Positions 8,934 through 18,262 of a stretch of 64,000 bases of DNA are shown here, piece after piece; positions within the stretch are counted from its first letter, which is position 1; each line of letters starts with the position of its first letter. A program made the translations under genes and the position numbers. The notes under the pieces are model-generated. The model saw only the letters and a program-made list of their open reading frames with translations, searched no databases and was not told the origin of the DNA. Source of the stretch: Commensalibacter papalotli (GTDB lineage Bacteria > Pseudomonadota > Alphaproteobacteria > Acetobacterales > Acetobacteraceae); contig NZ_CAMXCI010000001.1 in the NCBI RefSeq assembly GCF_947179115.1, positions 806,001-870,000 on the forward strand, written 5' to 3'.

Positions 8934-9887
8934 ATGATGAACAAAAAAATAACTTTTCTTACTCTTTTCGGACTGCTTACTACAGGCAGCTTATCTTCTT
9001 ACACAGCACACGCTTCACAAACATGGCAATCTTTTTGTGCCAATATCAATGTTGATAGCAGCAGCACAACTACAAATACATTAAACGCCACAAATTATAT
9101 TGTCCAAGCATCAGACAATCCTGCTGTTAAACTTACGGCTCAACAACTGAACGTTAGCAAAAGTAATAACATTTTATCTGCTGATCAATTACAAAGAATA
9201 ACCAATATTACTTCTACAGGGCTATTAAATATTGTCCTTAATCATCAGATGAAAGATTGTAGCAAAACTTACTATACAGACAGTTTATCCCCTTTACTCA
9301 AAAGTCTTAAAAAAGGCAATAAAGTCAGCTTTACGTGGAATAATGTGCGTATTCAAAACAGTAAAGTTTCGTATAAAGCAAATACTCTTAATGCCCAATT
9401 AAGTGGTCAGGGCAATAATATTCAAATTGTTATTCGTTTCTCAGGGTTGTCCACCTTATCACAACATAAAGTTCCCGCTGCCATAATCCCAGAACAAGGA
9501 ACTATTAACCTTACAACAACAGATCAAGTATATCCTTTGATCTTAGCATCAACCAGTGGCAATACAGATCGAGCCTCTTCGGGTGCTTCATTCCCTGTAA
9601 AAATCAACAGCTTGGATCTTCGCAACAATCAAACTGCTATTACCGCTAATGGTAATGTGACGTTAAATAATAAACCAACCTTAACCTCGGCAAAAGGAAC
9701 CTTTCGGATTACGAATATGCAAGCATTAATTACTGCAAGTAACGAAGCCAATAATAGTAGGTTAAAAACAGCGTTAATTTTGGCAAAGTTCGCTGGGCGT
9801 AATGCTGGAAATAATATTCTAGAGTGGGATATTGACTGGCAAGGAAACCTGTTTAAAGTAAACAGCGTTCCCATTCCTGTTTGGTAA
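8934..9887 (+). CDS. Hypothetical periplasmic protein (possibly DUF2125-like)
   Basis: This 317-residue protein has a signal peptide (hydrophobic residues about 5-22, cleavage near AHA-SQ). The mature part is rich in Asn, Thr and Ser and has beta-strand-like patterns throughout. The ending (EWDIDWQGNLFKVNSVPIPVW) is reminiscent of the C-termini of DUF2125/AsmA-like alphaproteobacterial proteins, but the match is too weak for a firm call. Two cysteines (in SFCANI and KDCSKT) could form a disulfide. It is divergent from the SBF transporter and convergent with the DUF805 gene. Confidence 0.7.
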   Translation: MMNKKITFLTLFGLLTTGSLSSYTAHASQTWQSFCANINVDSSSTTTNTLNATNYIVQASDNPAVKLTAQQLNVSKSNNILSADQLQRITNITSTGLLNIVLNHQMKDCSKTYYTDSLSPLLKSLKKGNKVSFTWNNVRIQNSKVSYKANTLNAQLSGQGNNIQIVIRFSGLSTLSQHKVPAAIIPEQGTINLTTTDQVYPLILASTSGNTDRASSGASFPVKINSLDLRNNQTAITANGNVTLNNKPTLTSAKGTFRITNMQALITASNEANNSRLKTALILAKFAGRNAGNNILEWDIDWQGNLFKVNSVPIPVW

Positions 9888-9929
9888 AATGACCACAAAT
9901 GTCTACGGGCATTATCTGTCTGTAGATAT

Positions 9930-10397
9930 TTATGTCGTAAACCATGCCTTTGGTTTATCACCAAATCTAGTGCTATCACTGCTAGGATAGCAAGAAACGA
10001 ATAATAAAAACCACTGACAGACAAAATTGACATAGATATTAGGTAAAGAAATAAACAAAGCTACTAACCATATCCAAAACCAAAACCCTTTAAGATTTAA
10101 ATCATGCAAACGTCTGATACATAAGCAAAAGGATGGTATAAGAGTCAATAAAGTATAGATAGTGAAAAACAAATAAGCATCTAGGTATCGAAAGAAAATC
10201 TGAATACGATAAACCAAGCCAAAATAATAACTAATAAAATATAATAATAATGCAATTATACTGTTCAAAATTGCAAAAGACCAAAACCCAGCTCTGCTCG
10301 TGCGCCCATGATAGTTAAAATAATGACGGAAAGCATCAAACCAACCCAAAGGAATATTCTTTAAAAATACAAGAATATCCTTAATTATCTCATTCAT
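9930..10397 (-). CDS. DUF805-family membrane protein
   Basis: This 155-residue protein has the DUF805 hallmarks. An N-terminal FRHYFNYHGRTSRAGFWSF segment precedes the first helix, and the central PSFCLCIRRLHDLNLKGFWFW motif has the typical R-R-L-H-D-L core. Four membrane helices are predicted. The function of the family is unknown. It overlaps nothing and lies 12 bp downstream of the next minus-strand gene (10410), so the two may be one transcript. Confidence 0.87.
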   Translation of the reverse strand: MNEIIKDILVFLKNIPLGWFDAFRHYFNYHGRTSRAGFWSFAILNSIIALLLYFISYYFGLVYRIQIFFRYLDAYLFFTIYTLLTLIPSFCLCIRRLHDLNLKGFWFWIWLVALFISLPNIYVNFVCQWFLLFVSCYPSSDSTRFGDKPKAWFTT

Positions 10398-10409
10398 TCC
10401 ATTGTGCCT

Positions 10410-10889
10410 TTAACTCAATATATTAAAACCATGACTTCCAATCACAGCGCCAATAATGGTAACACAACTAAAAATAAGCAATACCCAATGTAATCTTTGA
10501 ACTAATTTATATGCTTTTTCAGGATTTTCATTAGATATTTTCTTGAATTTCTTCTCTAAGAAAAAAGGTTCTAAAACAAATAACATCAACATAAAGATTA
10601 ACCATACGAATAACATAGCATGCATCCACCAAAAAGAAACATGCTCAAAACGACCCCACGCTGCCATTCGCCAAACCATATAAAAGCCTGAGAGACCTGC
10701 CAATAAAACAACCAGTCTTGCTTGCCATGCAAAGCGTTCTTCTACTTTGTGAAATATATCTAATCGATCTTTAATAGGAAAGTAACGTTGAAATGAAGGA
10801 AGCAAAATGGTGGTCACCATACATACCCCTCCTATCCAAATAACGATTGATAAAATATGTATTGCACGTGCAATGGCAATATCATACAT
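10410..10889 (-). CDS. Four-helix membrane protein, CopD-like superfamily
   Basis: This 159-residue protein has four hydrophobic helices. The first contains RAIHILSIVIWIGGVCMV, a His/Trp-Gly-Gly pattern shared with CopD-like and related haem- or metal-associated membrane proteins. A second histidine-bearing helix contains FWWMHAMLFVWL, and there is another His in the last third (RLHWVLL). Function is inferred only from this pattern. The ATG is preceded by GAGGAG-like bases (AGAGGAGC). It probably forms a two-gene unit with the DUF805 gene downstream. Confidence 0.65.
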   Translation of the reverse strand: MYDIAIARAIHILSIVIWIGGVCMVTTILLPSFQRYFPIKDRLDIFHKVEERFAWQARLVVLLAGLSGFYMVWRMAAWGRFEHVSFWWMHAMLFVWLIFMLMLFVLEPFFLEKKFKKISNENPEKAYKLVQRLHWVLLIFSCVTIIGAVIGSHGFNILS

Positions 10890-11089
10890 TTTATGCTCCT
10901 CTAAATAGTCAAATTTACTATAAATTAAATCAAATCGTAGCGTATATAGTATTGATTTAAATTGTAATTTATTTTACTATTTTAGTTAAATGTTTTACAA
11001 GAATTCTGTTATAAATACTCTTGATTCACATTTTTCAAAGCATAAGGTAATAACTAATTACAGGATTGCTTATTATTAAGAAATATAAA

Positions 11090-11989
11090 CTATTTTGTGT
11101 TTTGTTGTTGAAAGATTTTCAAGAATAATGAAAAAGCAAAACTGTGCTGACGTCGATTAGGATAATATAAATAATATCCTGGAATATTAGGGCAAAAATC
11201 TTCTAACACTCTAACTAAACGCCCTTGTTGTAAAGCAATATTGACTTCATCTTCTGGCACATAAGCAAAACCAAAACCATCAAAAGCAGCTTGCAGCATT
11301 TGAGTTAACGTATTGCAAATTAATTGTCCATCGACATGTACTTTAACTTCACGCTTATTAACCTCGAATTCCCACGCATATAAATTCCCTGCAGTAGGCA
11401 GACGTAAATTGATACATTGATGTTTGAGTAAGTCTTTTGGTTTTTTTGGAATATTAGTTTTTTCCAAATAGGCTGGAGATGCTACCACAGCCATACGAAT
11501 TTCTGGGCTAATTGACAAAGCAATCATGTCCTTATGTACTAACTCACCTAAACGAACACCAGCATCATATTGTTCTGACACAATATCCTTTAAAGCGAAA
11601 TCAACATCGATTTCTAGTTTAATGTCTGGGTAATCTCTAAGAAAGTTCCTTAGTCGCGGCCATAGCATAAAATTAGCAGCATGCTCATCTGCAGTAAGAC
11701 GAATAGTTCCCGCAGGTTGTTGTTTAAAATCAATAACCCTACTCAGTTCCTGCTCCATCTCCTCAACTCTAGGAGCGATATTTTTCAATAACAACTCCCC
11801 TGCCTCTGTTGGTGCAACACTACGTGTTGTACGCATCAACAAACGAATCCCAAGGCGTCCTTCTAAATTGCGCATTGTATGACTTAACGCAGATTGAGAC
11901 ACACCGAGCTTAGCAGCAGCTTTTGTAAAACTGCGCTCTTTTGCAACACTTAAAAAAACTAAAAGGTCATTAATATTTTTTTGCAACAT
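11090..11989 (-). CDS. LysR-family transcriptional regulator
   Basis: The roughly 299-residue protein has a winged helix-turn-helix at residues 4-62 (FTKAAAKLGVSQSALSHTMR) and a periplasmic-binding-like effector domain (about 88-295). The ending PGYYLYYPNRRQ is typical of the DsdC/YafC-like LysR subgroup. The ATG at 11989 is chosen because the upstream TTG (12004) lacks a ribosome site and family members start close to the helix-turn-helix. No divergent target gene is adjacent, so the regulon cannot be guessed. The nearest downstream gene on the strand is the CopD-like gene. Confidence 0.88.
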   Translation of the reverse strand: MLQKNINDLLVFLSVAKERSFTKAAAKLGVSQSALSHTMRNLEGRLGIRLLMRTTRSVAPTEAGELLLKNIAPRVEEMEQELSRVIDFKQQPAGTIRLTADEHAANFMLWPRLRNFLRDYPDIKLEIDVDFALKDIVSEQYDAGVRLGELVHKDMIALSISPEIRMAVVASPAYLEKTNIPKKPKDLLKHQCINLRLPTAGNLYAWEFEVNKREVKVHVDGQLICNTLTQMLQAAFDGFGFAYVPEDEVNIALQQGRLVRVLEDFCPNIPGYYLYYPNRRQHSFAFSLFLKIFQQQNTK

Positions 11990-12086
11990 AATGGATGAAC
12001 CCAACCGACCGCTATAGTAAAAAGATCTTGAAACATACTTATTCTAATAAAGAATATCTTATAAAAATAAAAATTGTAAAGAATAA

Positions 12087-12115
12087 TTAACTGTTTATAA
12101 AATAAAAACAGTTAA
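12087..12115 (-). terminator. AT-rich hairpin downstream of mfd
   Basis: TTAACTGTTT and AAACAGTTAA form a perfect 10-bp stem with a 9-nt loop, about 130 bp beyond the mfd stop. No clean U-run follows on the minus strand, so terminator function is uncertain. The surrounding 12005-12245 stretch is almost purely A/T and contains nothing else recognisable. Confidence 0.35.
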
Positions 12116-12245
12116 GTAAAGCTTTTTATAACCATATTACTATAAAAAACAAAAAATATTCTTTAGAAATTATTCTTTAGTTAATAATTTATTAATAAAA
12201 TAAATAAATCATTAATAAATCTTTTTTCAATTTAATAAACGTTTA

Positions 12246-15200
12246 TTAATCGTTACAAATTTCCAGTAATTTATTTAATAAGAACTGTGTTCTTTGCACT
12301 CTCTTTGCAAACGGAGTTTCTCTCAAATAAACAAGCTTTCCATCTGGACGTAACTTCATATATCCTTCACCTATTCCTGCAACCCACCGGATTAATCCAT
12401 CGGGATTCTTGAATTTATTATTTAAAAACTGAACTACAACCCCTTTTGGGCCGGCGTCTACACGTTGAATACCTATTTTTTTACATAATGCTTTTAATTT
12501 AACAATAGCCAATAAATTCGACACTTCATCTGGCAGATCACCAAATCGGTCGATTAACTCAACACGCATTGCTTCTATTTCATCATCTTGCACTAAATTA
12601 CCAATACGACGATATAAACCCAACCTTACGGTCAAATCTGTTACATAACTCTCTGGAATTAACACAGCTAATCCAAGAACTATATTAGGGCTCCATTCTT
12701 GATTCTCGATAGGTTGATTATCGCGTTCTGCTCGCAATGCAGCAACTGTTTCCTCTAGCATCTTTTGATAAAGCTCAACCCCAACCTCACGAATGTGACC
12801 TGATTGTTCTTCTCCAAGTAAATTTCCAGCTCCACGCAAGTCCAAATCATGTGAGGCAAGCGTAAAGCCTGCACCTAAATTATCCAAAGATTGCATGATC
12901 TCAAGGCGTTTTTCAGAGTTCTTGGATAAGAAATGCTGCTGTGGCCATGTTAAATAAGCATATCCTCGTTGCTTTCCACGCCCAACACGCCCGCGGAGCT
13001 GATAAAGTTGTCCTAAACCAAAACGATCCGCTTTATAGATAATCAGTGTATTGACTGAAGGCATATCTAGGCCACTTTCAACAATATTTGTTGAAAGCAA
13101 TACATCGTATTTTCCATCACTAAATTCTGTCATAACCCGTTCCAGCTCGGTCGGTGTTAAGCGACCATGCGCCTGCACCAAACGTAAATCTGGAATAATT
13201 TCTAAGAGTTGTTCTTGTAAAGGTTGTAAATCCTGCACTCTGGGCACAACACAAAAAGCCTGTCCACCTCGAAAGCGCTCTCTTTGTAAAGCTTCACGAA
13301 TAACCACGCGATCAAAAGGCATAATAAAGGTTCTGACAGCTAATCGATCTACAGGAGGTGTCGCAATTAAACTAATCTCACGCATCCCTGTTAAAGATAA
13401 CTGCAACGTTCTGGGAAGTGGTGTTGCTGATAAAGTTAAAACATGAATATCTTCACGTAAAGACTTGAGCTTTTCTTTATGCGCAACACCGAAATGCTGT
13501 TCTTCATCGATAATTAACATCCCAATATTAGCAAACTGCACGCCCTTAGCCAACAAAGCATGTGTGCCTATCACGATATTCACATTACCATCTGCAATAT
13601 CTTTTTTCACTTGCGTTGCTTCTTTGGCAGTTACCATCCGCGATAATTGCGCAATTTTAATTGTAAACCCTTCAAATCGCTTGATAAAAGTACGGTAATG
13701 TTGACGAGCAAGCAACGTCGTCGGCACGACTACTGCTACTTGCGCCCCTCCCATCGCAACGATAAAAGCAGCACGTAAAGCAACTTCGGTTTTACCAAAG
13801 CCGACATCACCACAAATTAAACGATCCATTGGACGGCCAGAGGATAAATCTTGAATAATATCTGCCACTGCTCTGGATTGATCTTCGGTTTCAATAAAGG
13901 GAAACCCTGCACAAAACTCTTCCCATAATCCTTCGGGAGGGGTTTCAACAGAAGCCTCTTTCATTAACCTTGTAGCAGCCGTACGTAATAACGCATCCGC
14001 CATATCGCGAATTCGTGCCTTCATCGTAGCTTTACGTTTTTGCCAGGCAGGACTGCCTAGTCGATCAAGAGCTACACCAGATTGATCAGAACCAAAACGG
14101 CTTAATAACTCAATATTTTCGATGGGTAAAAAAAGCTTTTCCTCACCATAATACATTAAGGAAAGACAGTCATGTGGCGCATTACCAATATCAAGATTAA
14201 CCAGCCCTTGATATTGGCCAATCCCATATTCTTGATGGACTACCAAGTCGCCTTCACTGATTTCAGATGCCTCTGATATAAATTGCTCTGCTTTTTTACG
14301 TCGACGGTGTGGGCGGGAAATCCGCTCACCAAGCAAATCCTGCTCTGACACCAAGACGAAATTATCAGCAATAAACCCATTATCTAATCCCATCGTTAAT
14401 AAATTAACAATGCCCGCATTAGACTTCTCGACTTCACCCCAATTATTGAGCTGTTGTGTAGGGATTTTATGTTCTTTTAATAAAGTTGCAATACGCTCTC
14501 TTGAACCTTTACTCCATGCTGCGATTAAGATTTTACGACCAGCAGATCTCCATTCAGAGACCTTTTTTCCAAATAAAGAAAAGACATTTTCTCGCTCTGA
14601 AGGGGCAAGACTTTTAGCAAACATAATACCTGGGCGTCCACCGACATCGACACCAGTGGCACCTTCAGGTTTCGCGAAAGGTTGAAAAGAAATGATTTTA
14701 TAAGACGCAATACACTGATCCCATATCTCTTGATTGAGATAATGATAATCAGAAGGTAAAGGACGATATGGAACCTCATTAGGCCTTACTGGCTGTTTTC
14801 TAGCTTCATAATGATCTGCAATCATTTCAAGCCGTGGTTGCAACGCCTCTTCTGCTTGATAAGCAAAAGACAAAGACATTTTGGGTACATAATCAAAAAA
14901 TGTTTCCATTTTCTCGTGGAATAAAGGCAACCAATGCTCTATTCCTTGGTATCTTCTGCCACTGGAAACCGCATCATAAAGAGGATCATTCGTTGCCGTT
15001 AAACCAAATAAATCTCGCCATTTTACTCTGAACCGAGCAATGCTTTCCTCATCCAAAGAAAAATCCGCTGTTGGACGCATAACCAGTGCATCCATAGAAC
15101 CTGTGGAGCGTTGGGTGATAGGGTCAAAAGAACGAATAGAATCAACCTCATCGCCAAACAAATCTAAACGAACAGGCTCTTCCTCACCCGCAAGGTAAAT

Positions 15201-15719
15201 GTCAAACAAATTCCCTCTTACAGCAAATTCCCCTGCTTCCATTACTGTATCAGTGCGGTTGTACCCTTGAGAGACAAGTAAGTCGATCAGAAACTCCTGA
15301 TCTAAACTATCACCTTTTTTTAAACTTAACGCACGCCCTGAAAAAACAGAGCGAGGGGCAACCTTTTGTAAAAGTGAGGAAATCGTAGTTAAAACTATTC
15401 TGGGAGAGGTCGCAGGTTCTAATAAGCTTGTTAAGGTTGCTACACGTTCAGAAACAACACGTTTATTGGGAGAAACTCGATCATATGGCAGACAGTCCCA
15501 ACCTGGAAAATTTAAGACCTCAAGGCTAGGATCAATAAAATTCAATAAATCAGCAATACGAATCATATCCGCATCATTACGCGCAACATGAACTAATGTT
15601 TTTTTATCCTTGGTAAAACATTCCACAGCATGCCGCTTTAATAAAAACGCATCATATCCCTCTGGAACACCCCATATTGGCAAAAACAAATTGGACTGTG
15701 TTGACAAGGCGTCCCCCAT
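12246..15719 (-). CDS. mfd: Transcription-repair coupling factor Mfd
   Basis: The 1157 residues match full-length Mfd, the ATP-driven translocase that removes stalled RNA polymerase and recruits UvrA. Visible parts are the UvrB-like N-terminal domains (about 1-300), a CarD-like polymerase-interacting domain (about 485-550, GDLVVHQEYGIGQYQGL), Walker A GDVGFGKTE at 637-645, the DEEQ box in IIDEEQHFGV, helicase motif VI region QLRGRVGRG, and a C-terminal TRCF domain. It lies 15 bp after sdhE on the same strand and is divergent from recG, an arrangement often conserved in alphaproteobacteria. The stop codon lies in an 18-bp AT palindrome. Confidence 0.97.
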   Translation of the reverse strand: MGDALSTQSNLFLPIWGVPEGYDAFLLKRHAVECFTKDKKTLVHVARNDADMIRIADLLNFIDPSLEVLNFPGWDCLPYDRVSPNKRVVSERVATLTSLLEPATSPRIVLTTISSLLQKVAPRSVFSGRALSLKKGDSLDQEFLIDLLVSQGYNRTDTVMEAGEFAVRGNLFDIYLAGEEEPVRLDLFGDEVDSIRSFDPITQRSTGSMDALVMRPTADFSLDEESIARFRVKWRDLFGLTATNDPLYDAVSSGRRYQGIEHWLPLFHEKMETFFDYVPKMSLSFAYQAEEALQPRLEMIADHYEARKQPVRPNEVPYRPLPSDYHYLNQEIWDQCIASYKIISFQPFAKPEGATGVDVGGRPGIMFAKSLAPSERENVFSLFGKKVSEWRSAGRKILIAAWSKGSRERIATLLKEHKIPTQQLNNWGEVEKSNAGIVNLLTMGLDNGFIADNFVLVSEQDLLGERISRPHRRRKKAEQFISEASEISEGDLVVHQEYGIGQYQGLVNLDIGNAPHDCLSLMYYGEEKLFLPIENIELLSRFGSDQSGVALDRLGSPAWQKRKATMKARIRDMADALLRTAATRLMKEASVETPPEGLWEEFCAGFPFIETEDQSRAVADIIQDLSSGRPMDRLICGDVGFGKTEVALRAAFIVAMGGAQVAVVVPTTLLARQHYRTFIKRFEGFTIKIAQLSRMVTAKEATQVKKDIADGNVNIVIGTHALLAKGVQFANIGMLIIDEEQHFGVAHKEKLKSLREDIHVLTLSATPLPRTLQLSLTGMREISLIATPPVDRLAVRTFIMPFDRVVIREALQRERFRGGQAFCVVPRVQDLQPLQEQLLEIIPDLRLVQAHGRLTPTELERVMTEFSDGKYDVLLSTNIVESGLDMPSVNTLIIYKADRFGLGQLYQLRGRVGRGKQRGYAYLTWPQQHFLSKNSEKRLEIMQSLDNLGAGFTLASHDLDLRGAGNLLGEEQSGHIREVGVELYQKMLEETVAALRAERDNQPIENQEWSPNIVLGLAVLIPESYVTDLTVRLGLYRRIGNLVQDDEIEAMRVELIDRFGDLPDEVSNLLAIVKLKALCKKIGIQRVDAGPKGVVVQFLNNKFKNPDGLIRWVAGIGEGYMKLRPDGKLVYLRETPFAKRVQRTQFLLNKLLEICND

Positions 15720-15734
15720 TATAATTGGCTCCCC

Positions 15735-16025
15735 TTAGGCTTTTGAATGAATAGTTTTAGCAAAATCACACATTTTTTGTATCATTGGACTATTTAATGA
15801 TGTGGGTATTTCCTTAAATCCAGTCAACCACAAAGTTAAATCCGCATCATCAAAACTCATAATATGCTCTAACACATCTAATTCTTGCTCGTCCATAGCA
15901 GGCACATATTCACTGGCAAAACGACCAATCATAAGGTCTGCTTCATATGTTCCACGATGATTAGCCTGATATAATACACGACGTTTGCGAATTTCCAGAT
16001 CCATCATATTTTCTTTTTGATCCAT
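15735..16025 (-). CDS. sdhE: Succinate dehydrogenase flavinylation factor SdhE
   Basis: This 96-residue protein is of the SdhE/SDH5 family, which promotes covalent FAD attachment to the succinate dehydrogenase flavoprotein. The conserved RGxxE core is present as HRGTYEADLMIGRFA (about residues 24-38), preceded by the usual IRKRRVLYQANHRG. The Asp/Glu-rich helix LDVLEHIMSFDDADLTLWL follows. Start at the first ATG (16025); MDLEIRKR seven codons in is an alternative. It is co-directional with mfd and divergent from recG (60 bp apart). Confidence 0.93.
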   Translation of the reverse strand: MDQKENMMDLEIRKRRVLYQANHRGTYEADLMIGRFASEYVPAMDEQELDVLEHIMSFDDADLTLWLTGFKEIPTSLNSPMIQKMCDFAKTIHSKA

Positions 16026-16085
16026 GATGCGTTATCCTTTATAGTCCTAATAAATTATTTTTCTTATATATAGCCGAGCCCATTC

Positions 16086-18200
16086 ATGGATGAAACCTCT
16101 ATTTCATCAACCACACAACTTGCTCTTGTACCATTACTAGCACCTTTATCTAATTTAGAAGGTGTTGGCCCAAAAACAAGCCAACTTATCGCCAAAGCGG
16201 CAGGTGGTCATCGTGTCATAGATTTACTGCTTCACCTTCCTGAAAGCATTATTGACAGACGCTATCGCCCAACATTGCAAAATGCCATTCCAGGACGTAT
16301 TGCCACGTTAAAGGTACAGGTCATTCACATTGAAAAACCATTACGAAGCAAGCAACCATGGCGCGTTCATGTTACTGACGGCACAAAAAATGCTGAACTC
16401 AGTTTCTTTTCTCAATGGCAGGCTAAAAAAGTAAAACCTAATACACAAATTATTGTTTCTGGCACGTTGGAAACTTATGGCAATCGATTACAAATAACCA
16501 ATCCGCATTATCTAGAGCCTTTGCAAAATGAGTATATGATTCCTTTAATTGAACCTATTTGGCCACTAACGGCAGGGTTGTTTCCTAAAAATCTTTATAA
16601 AGTTTTACGCAGTGCACTAGCAAAATGCCCCACACTACCAGAATGGATAGACCCTCTTATTATTCAAAAAAATCAATGGCCCAGCTTTAAAGAGGCTTTA
16701 CATCTTTTACATTTTCCAGGTGATTTCCCCGAGCTTTTTGATAAACAATCTTATGAAGCCGCAGAAAGCAGAGCACGGTCAAGATTAGCGTTTGATGAGC
16801 TTTTTGCCGAACAATTAGCAATTGGTCAGGCTAAGCGTGCTACTCAGAAAAATCCTGGCAGAGCACTGATTGGCAATCAAACGCTTTGCAATCAAGCCTT
16901 ACAGAAATTTGGTTATCCCCTTACCCAATCCCAAGAAAAAACATTAAAGGAAATAAAAAAAGATTTAAAACGTCCTTTTCGTATGTTGCGCTTATTACAA
17001 GGGGATGTGGGATCAGGAAAAACAATTGTCGCTTTGTTAACCGCTTTACATGCGGTTGAGGCCGGATTTCAAGCGGTAATTATGGCGCCTACCGAAATCT
17101 TAGCTAGGCAACATTTTGAATTTTTTTCACAATTATGTTCCGCAGAAACAATTTTCCTCAGCGGTTCTGTCAAAGGCAATGCGCGTAAGGAAGTTTTAGA
17201 AAAACTTCATAATGGCACAGCAAAAATTGCCATTGGTACGCACGCCTTATTTCAAGAAGGCGTTGAATTTCATAATCTTGCTTTGGTCATTATTGATGAG
17301 CAGCATCGTTTTGGTGTCGAACAACGTATAAAACTCGGAGATAAAGGCGAAAATACCGACATTCTTGTAATGACCGCCACCCCTATTCCAAGAACTTTGT
17401 TATTAACACGGTGGGGAGAATTACAAGTAAGTCGTCTGACCGAAAAGCCCGCAGGACGTAAACCCATTCACACCACCTTGCATAATTTAAGCACCATGGG
17501 GCAAATCATGCAGGGTGTAGAGCGTATGATTTCTCAAGGATGTCAAATATTTTGGGTTTGCCCCTTGGTAGAAGAAAGCGAAGTCATGGATCTTGCCGCT
17601 GCCAAAGATCGCTTTATTGATTTAAAGCACCATTTTGGAGAAAATAAAGTAGGGCTGGCACATGGGCAACAAGACAGCCAAGAACGACAAGATGCTTTAG
17701 ATGCTTTTGCAAACAATCAAACGAAAATTTTGGTGGCAACCACCGTCATTGAAGTCGGTGTTAATATTCCCAATGCCAATATCATGGTAATCGAACATGC
17801 TGAACGTTTTGGCTTGGCTCAGCTGCACCAGTTAAGAGGGCGCGTTGGGCGTGGAGAAAAGCAATCTTATTGCTTGTTACTTCATGATGACAAAATCAAT
17901 TTTACCGCAAAAAAACGCCTTGCTCTATTACGCGATACAGAAGACGGTTTTTTAATTGCTGATGAGGATTTTAAAATCAGAGGTGGTGGTGAAGTGACAG
18001 GCCGCAGGCAATCAGGACTGCCTGATTTCAAAGTTGTTGATGAAATCAGGTTAGAACAATGGATTGACCGCGCATGGCAATCCGCCGAGCAATGGTTCCA
18101 ATATGAACCCAAAGCGCCAATACAACAAAAAGAAGCGATTGAATCTTTATTACTTTTATTTGCCAAAAACAATGCAGGGCGGTTATTACGATCTGGTTAA
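16086..18200 (+). CDS. recG: ATP-dependent DNA helicase RecG
   Basis: The 704-residue protein has the RecG layout. An N-terminal wedge/OB domain (about 20-150, LEGVGPKTSQLIAKAAG then an OB fold) precedes Walker A GDVGSGKT at 306-313, the DEQH box in IIDEQHRFGVEQR, and motif VI QLHQLRGRVGRG. A C-terminal region with GGGEVTGRRQSGLPDFKV follows. RecG remodels stalled replication forks and branched DNA. Transcription is divergent from sdhE-mfd. A stem-loop after the stop is shared with the convergent SPFH gene. Confidence 0.97.
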   Translation: MDETSISSTTQLALVPLLAPLSNLEGVGPKTSQLIAKAAGGHRVIDLLLHLPESIIDRRYRPTLQNAIPGRIATLKVQVIHIEKPLRSKQPWRVHVTDGTKNAELSFFSQWQAKKVKPNTQIIVSGTLETYGNRLQITNPHYLEPLQNEYMIPLIEPIWPLTAGLFPKNLYKVLRSALAKCPTLPEWIDPLIIQKNQWPSFKEALHLLHFPGDFPELFDKQSYEAAESRARSRLAFDELFAEQLAIGQAKRATQKNPGRALIGNQTLCNQALQKFGYPLTQSQEKTLKEIKKDLKRPFRMLRLLQGDVGSGKTIVALLTALHAVEAGFQAVIMAPTEILARQHFEFFSQLCSAETIFLSGSVKGNARKEVLEKLHNGTAKIAIGTHALFQEGVEFHNLALVIIDEQHRFGVEQRIKLGDKGENTDILVMTATPIPRTLLLTRWGELQVSRLTEKPAGRKPIHTTLHNLSTMGQIMQGVERMISQGCQIFWVCPLVEESEVMDLAAAKDRFIDLKHHFGENKVGLAHGQQDSQERQDALDAFANNQTKILVATTVIEVGVNIPNANIMVIEHAERFGLAQLHQLRGRVGRGEKQSYCLLLHDDKINFTAKKRLALLRDTEDGFLIADEDFKIRGGGEVTGRRQSGLPDFKVVDEIRLEQWIDRAWQSAEQWFQYEPKAPIQQKEAIESLLLLFAKNNAGRLLRSG

Positions 18201-18224
18201 TGAAATAACATTTCACTGGGAACA

Positions 18225-18257
18225 ATTAAGCCTGTACGATTGTATTACAGGCTTAAT
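18225..18257. terminator. Bidirectional stem-loop between recG and an SPFH gene
   Basis: ATTAAGCCTGTA and TACAGGCTTAAT make a perfect 12-bp stem with a 9-nt loop, between the convergent stops at 18200 and 18263. T-rich sequence follows a few bases later on the plus strand (ACTATTTTTTG). Confidence 0.6.
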
Positions 18258-18262
18258 AATTA

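Noticed and set aside
12232..12249. Perfect 18-bp palindrome at the mfd stop (TTAATAAACGTTTATTAA)
   Set aside because: It has no loop and lies in nearly pure A/T DNA where such palindromes arise by chance; not called as a regulatory site or terminator.
13051..13698. Long antisense open frames inside mfd, and similar ones inside metI, gltX2, pyrC and the helicase gene
   Set aside because: They lie wholly opposite conserved coding sequence, have Cys/Ser/Arg-rich composition typical of shadow frames, and lack ribosome sites.
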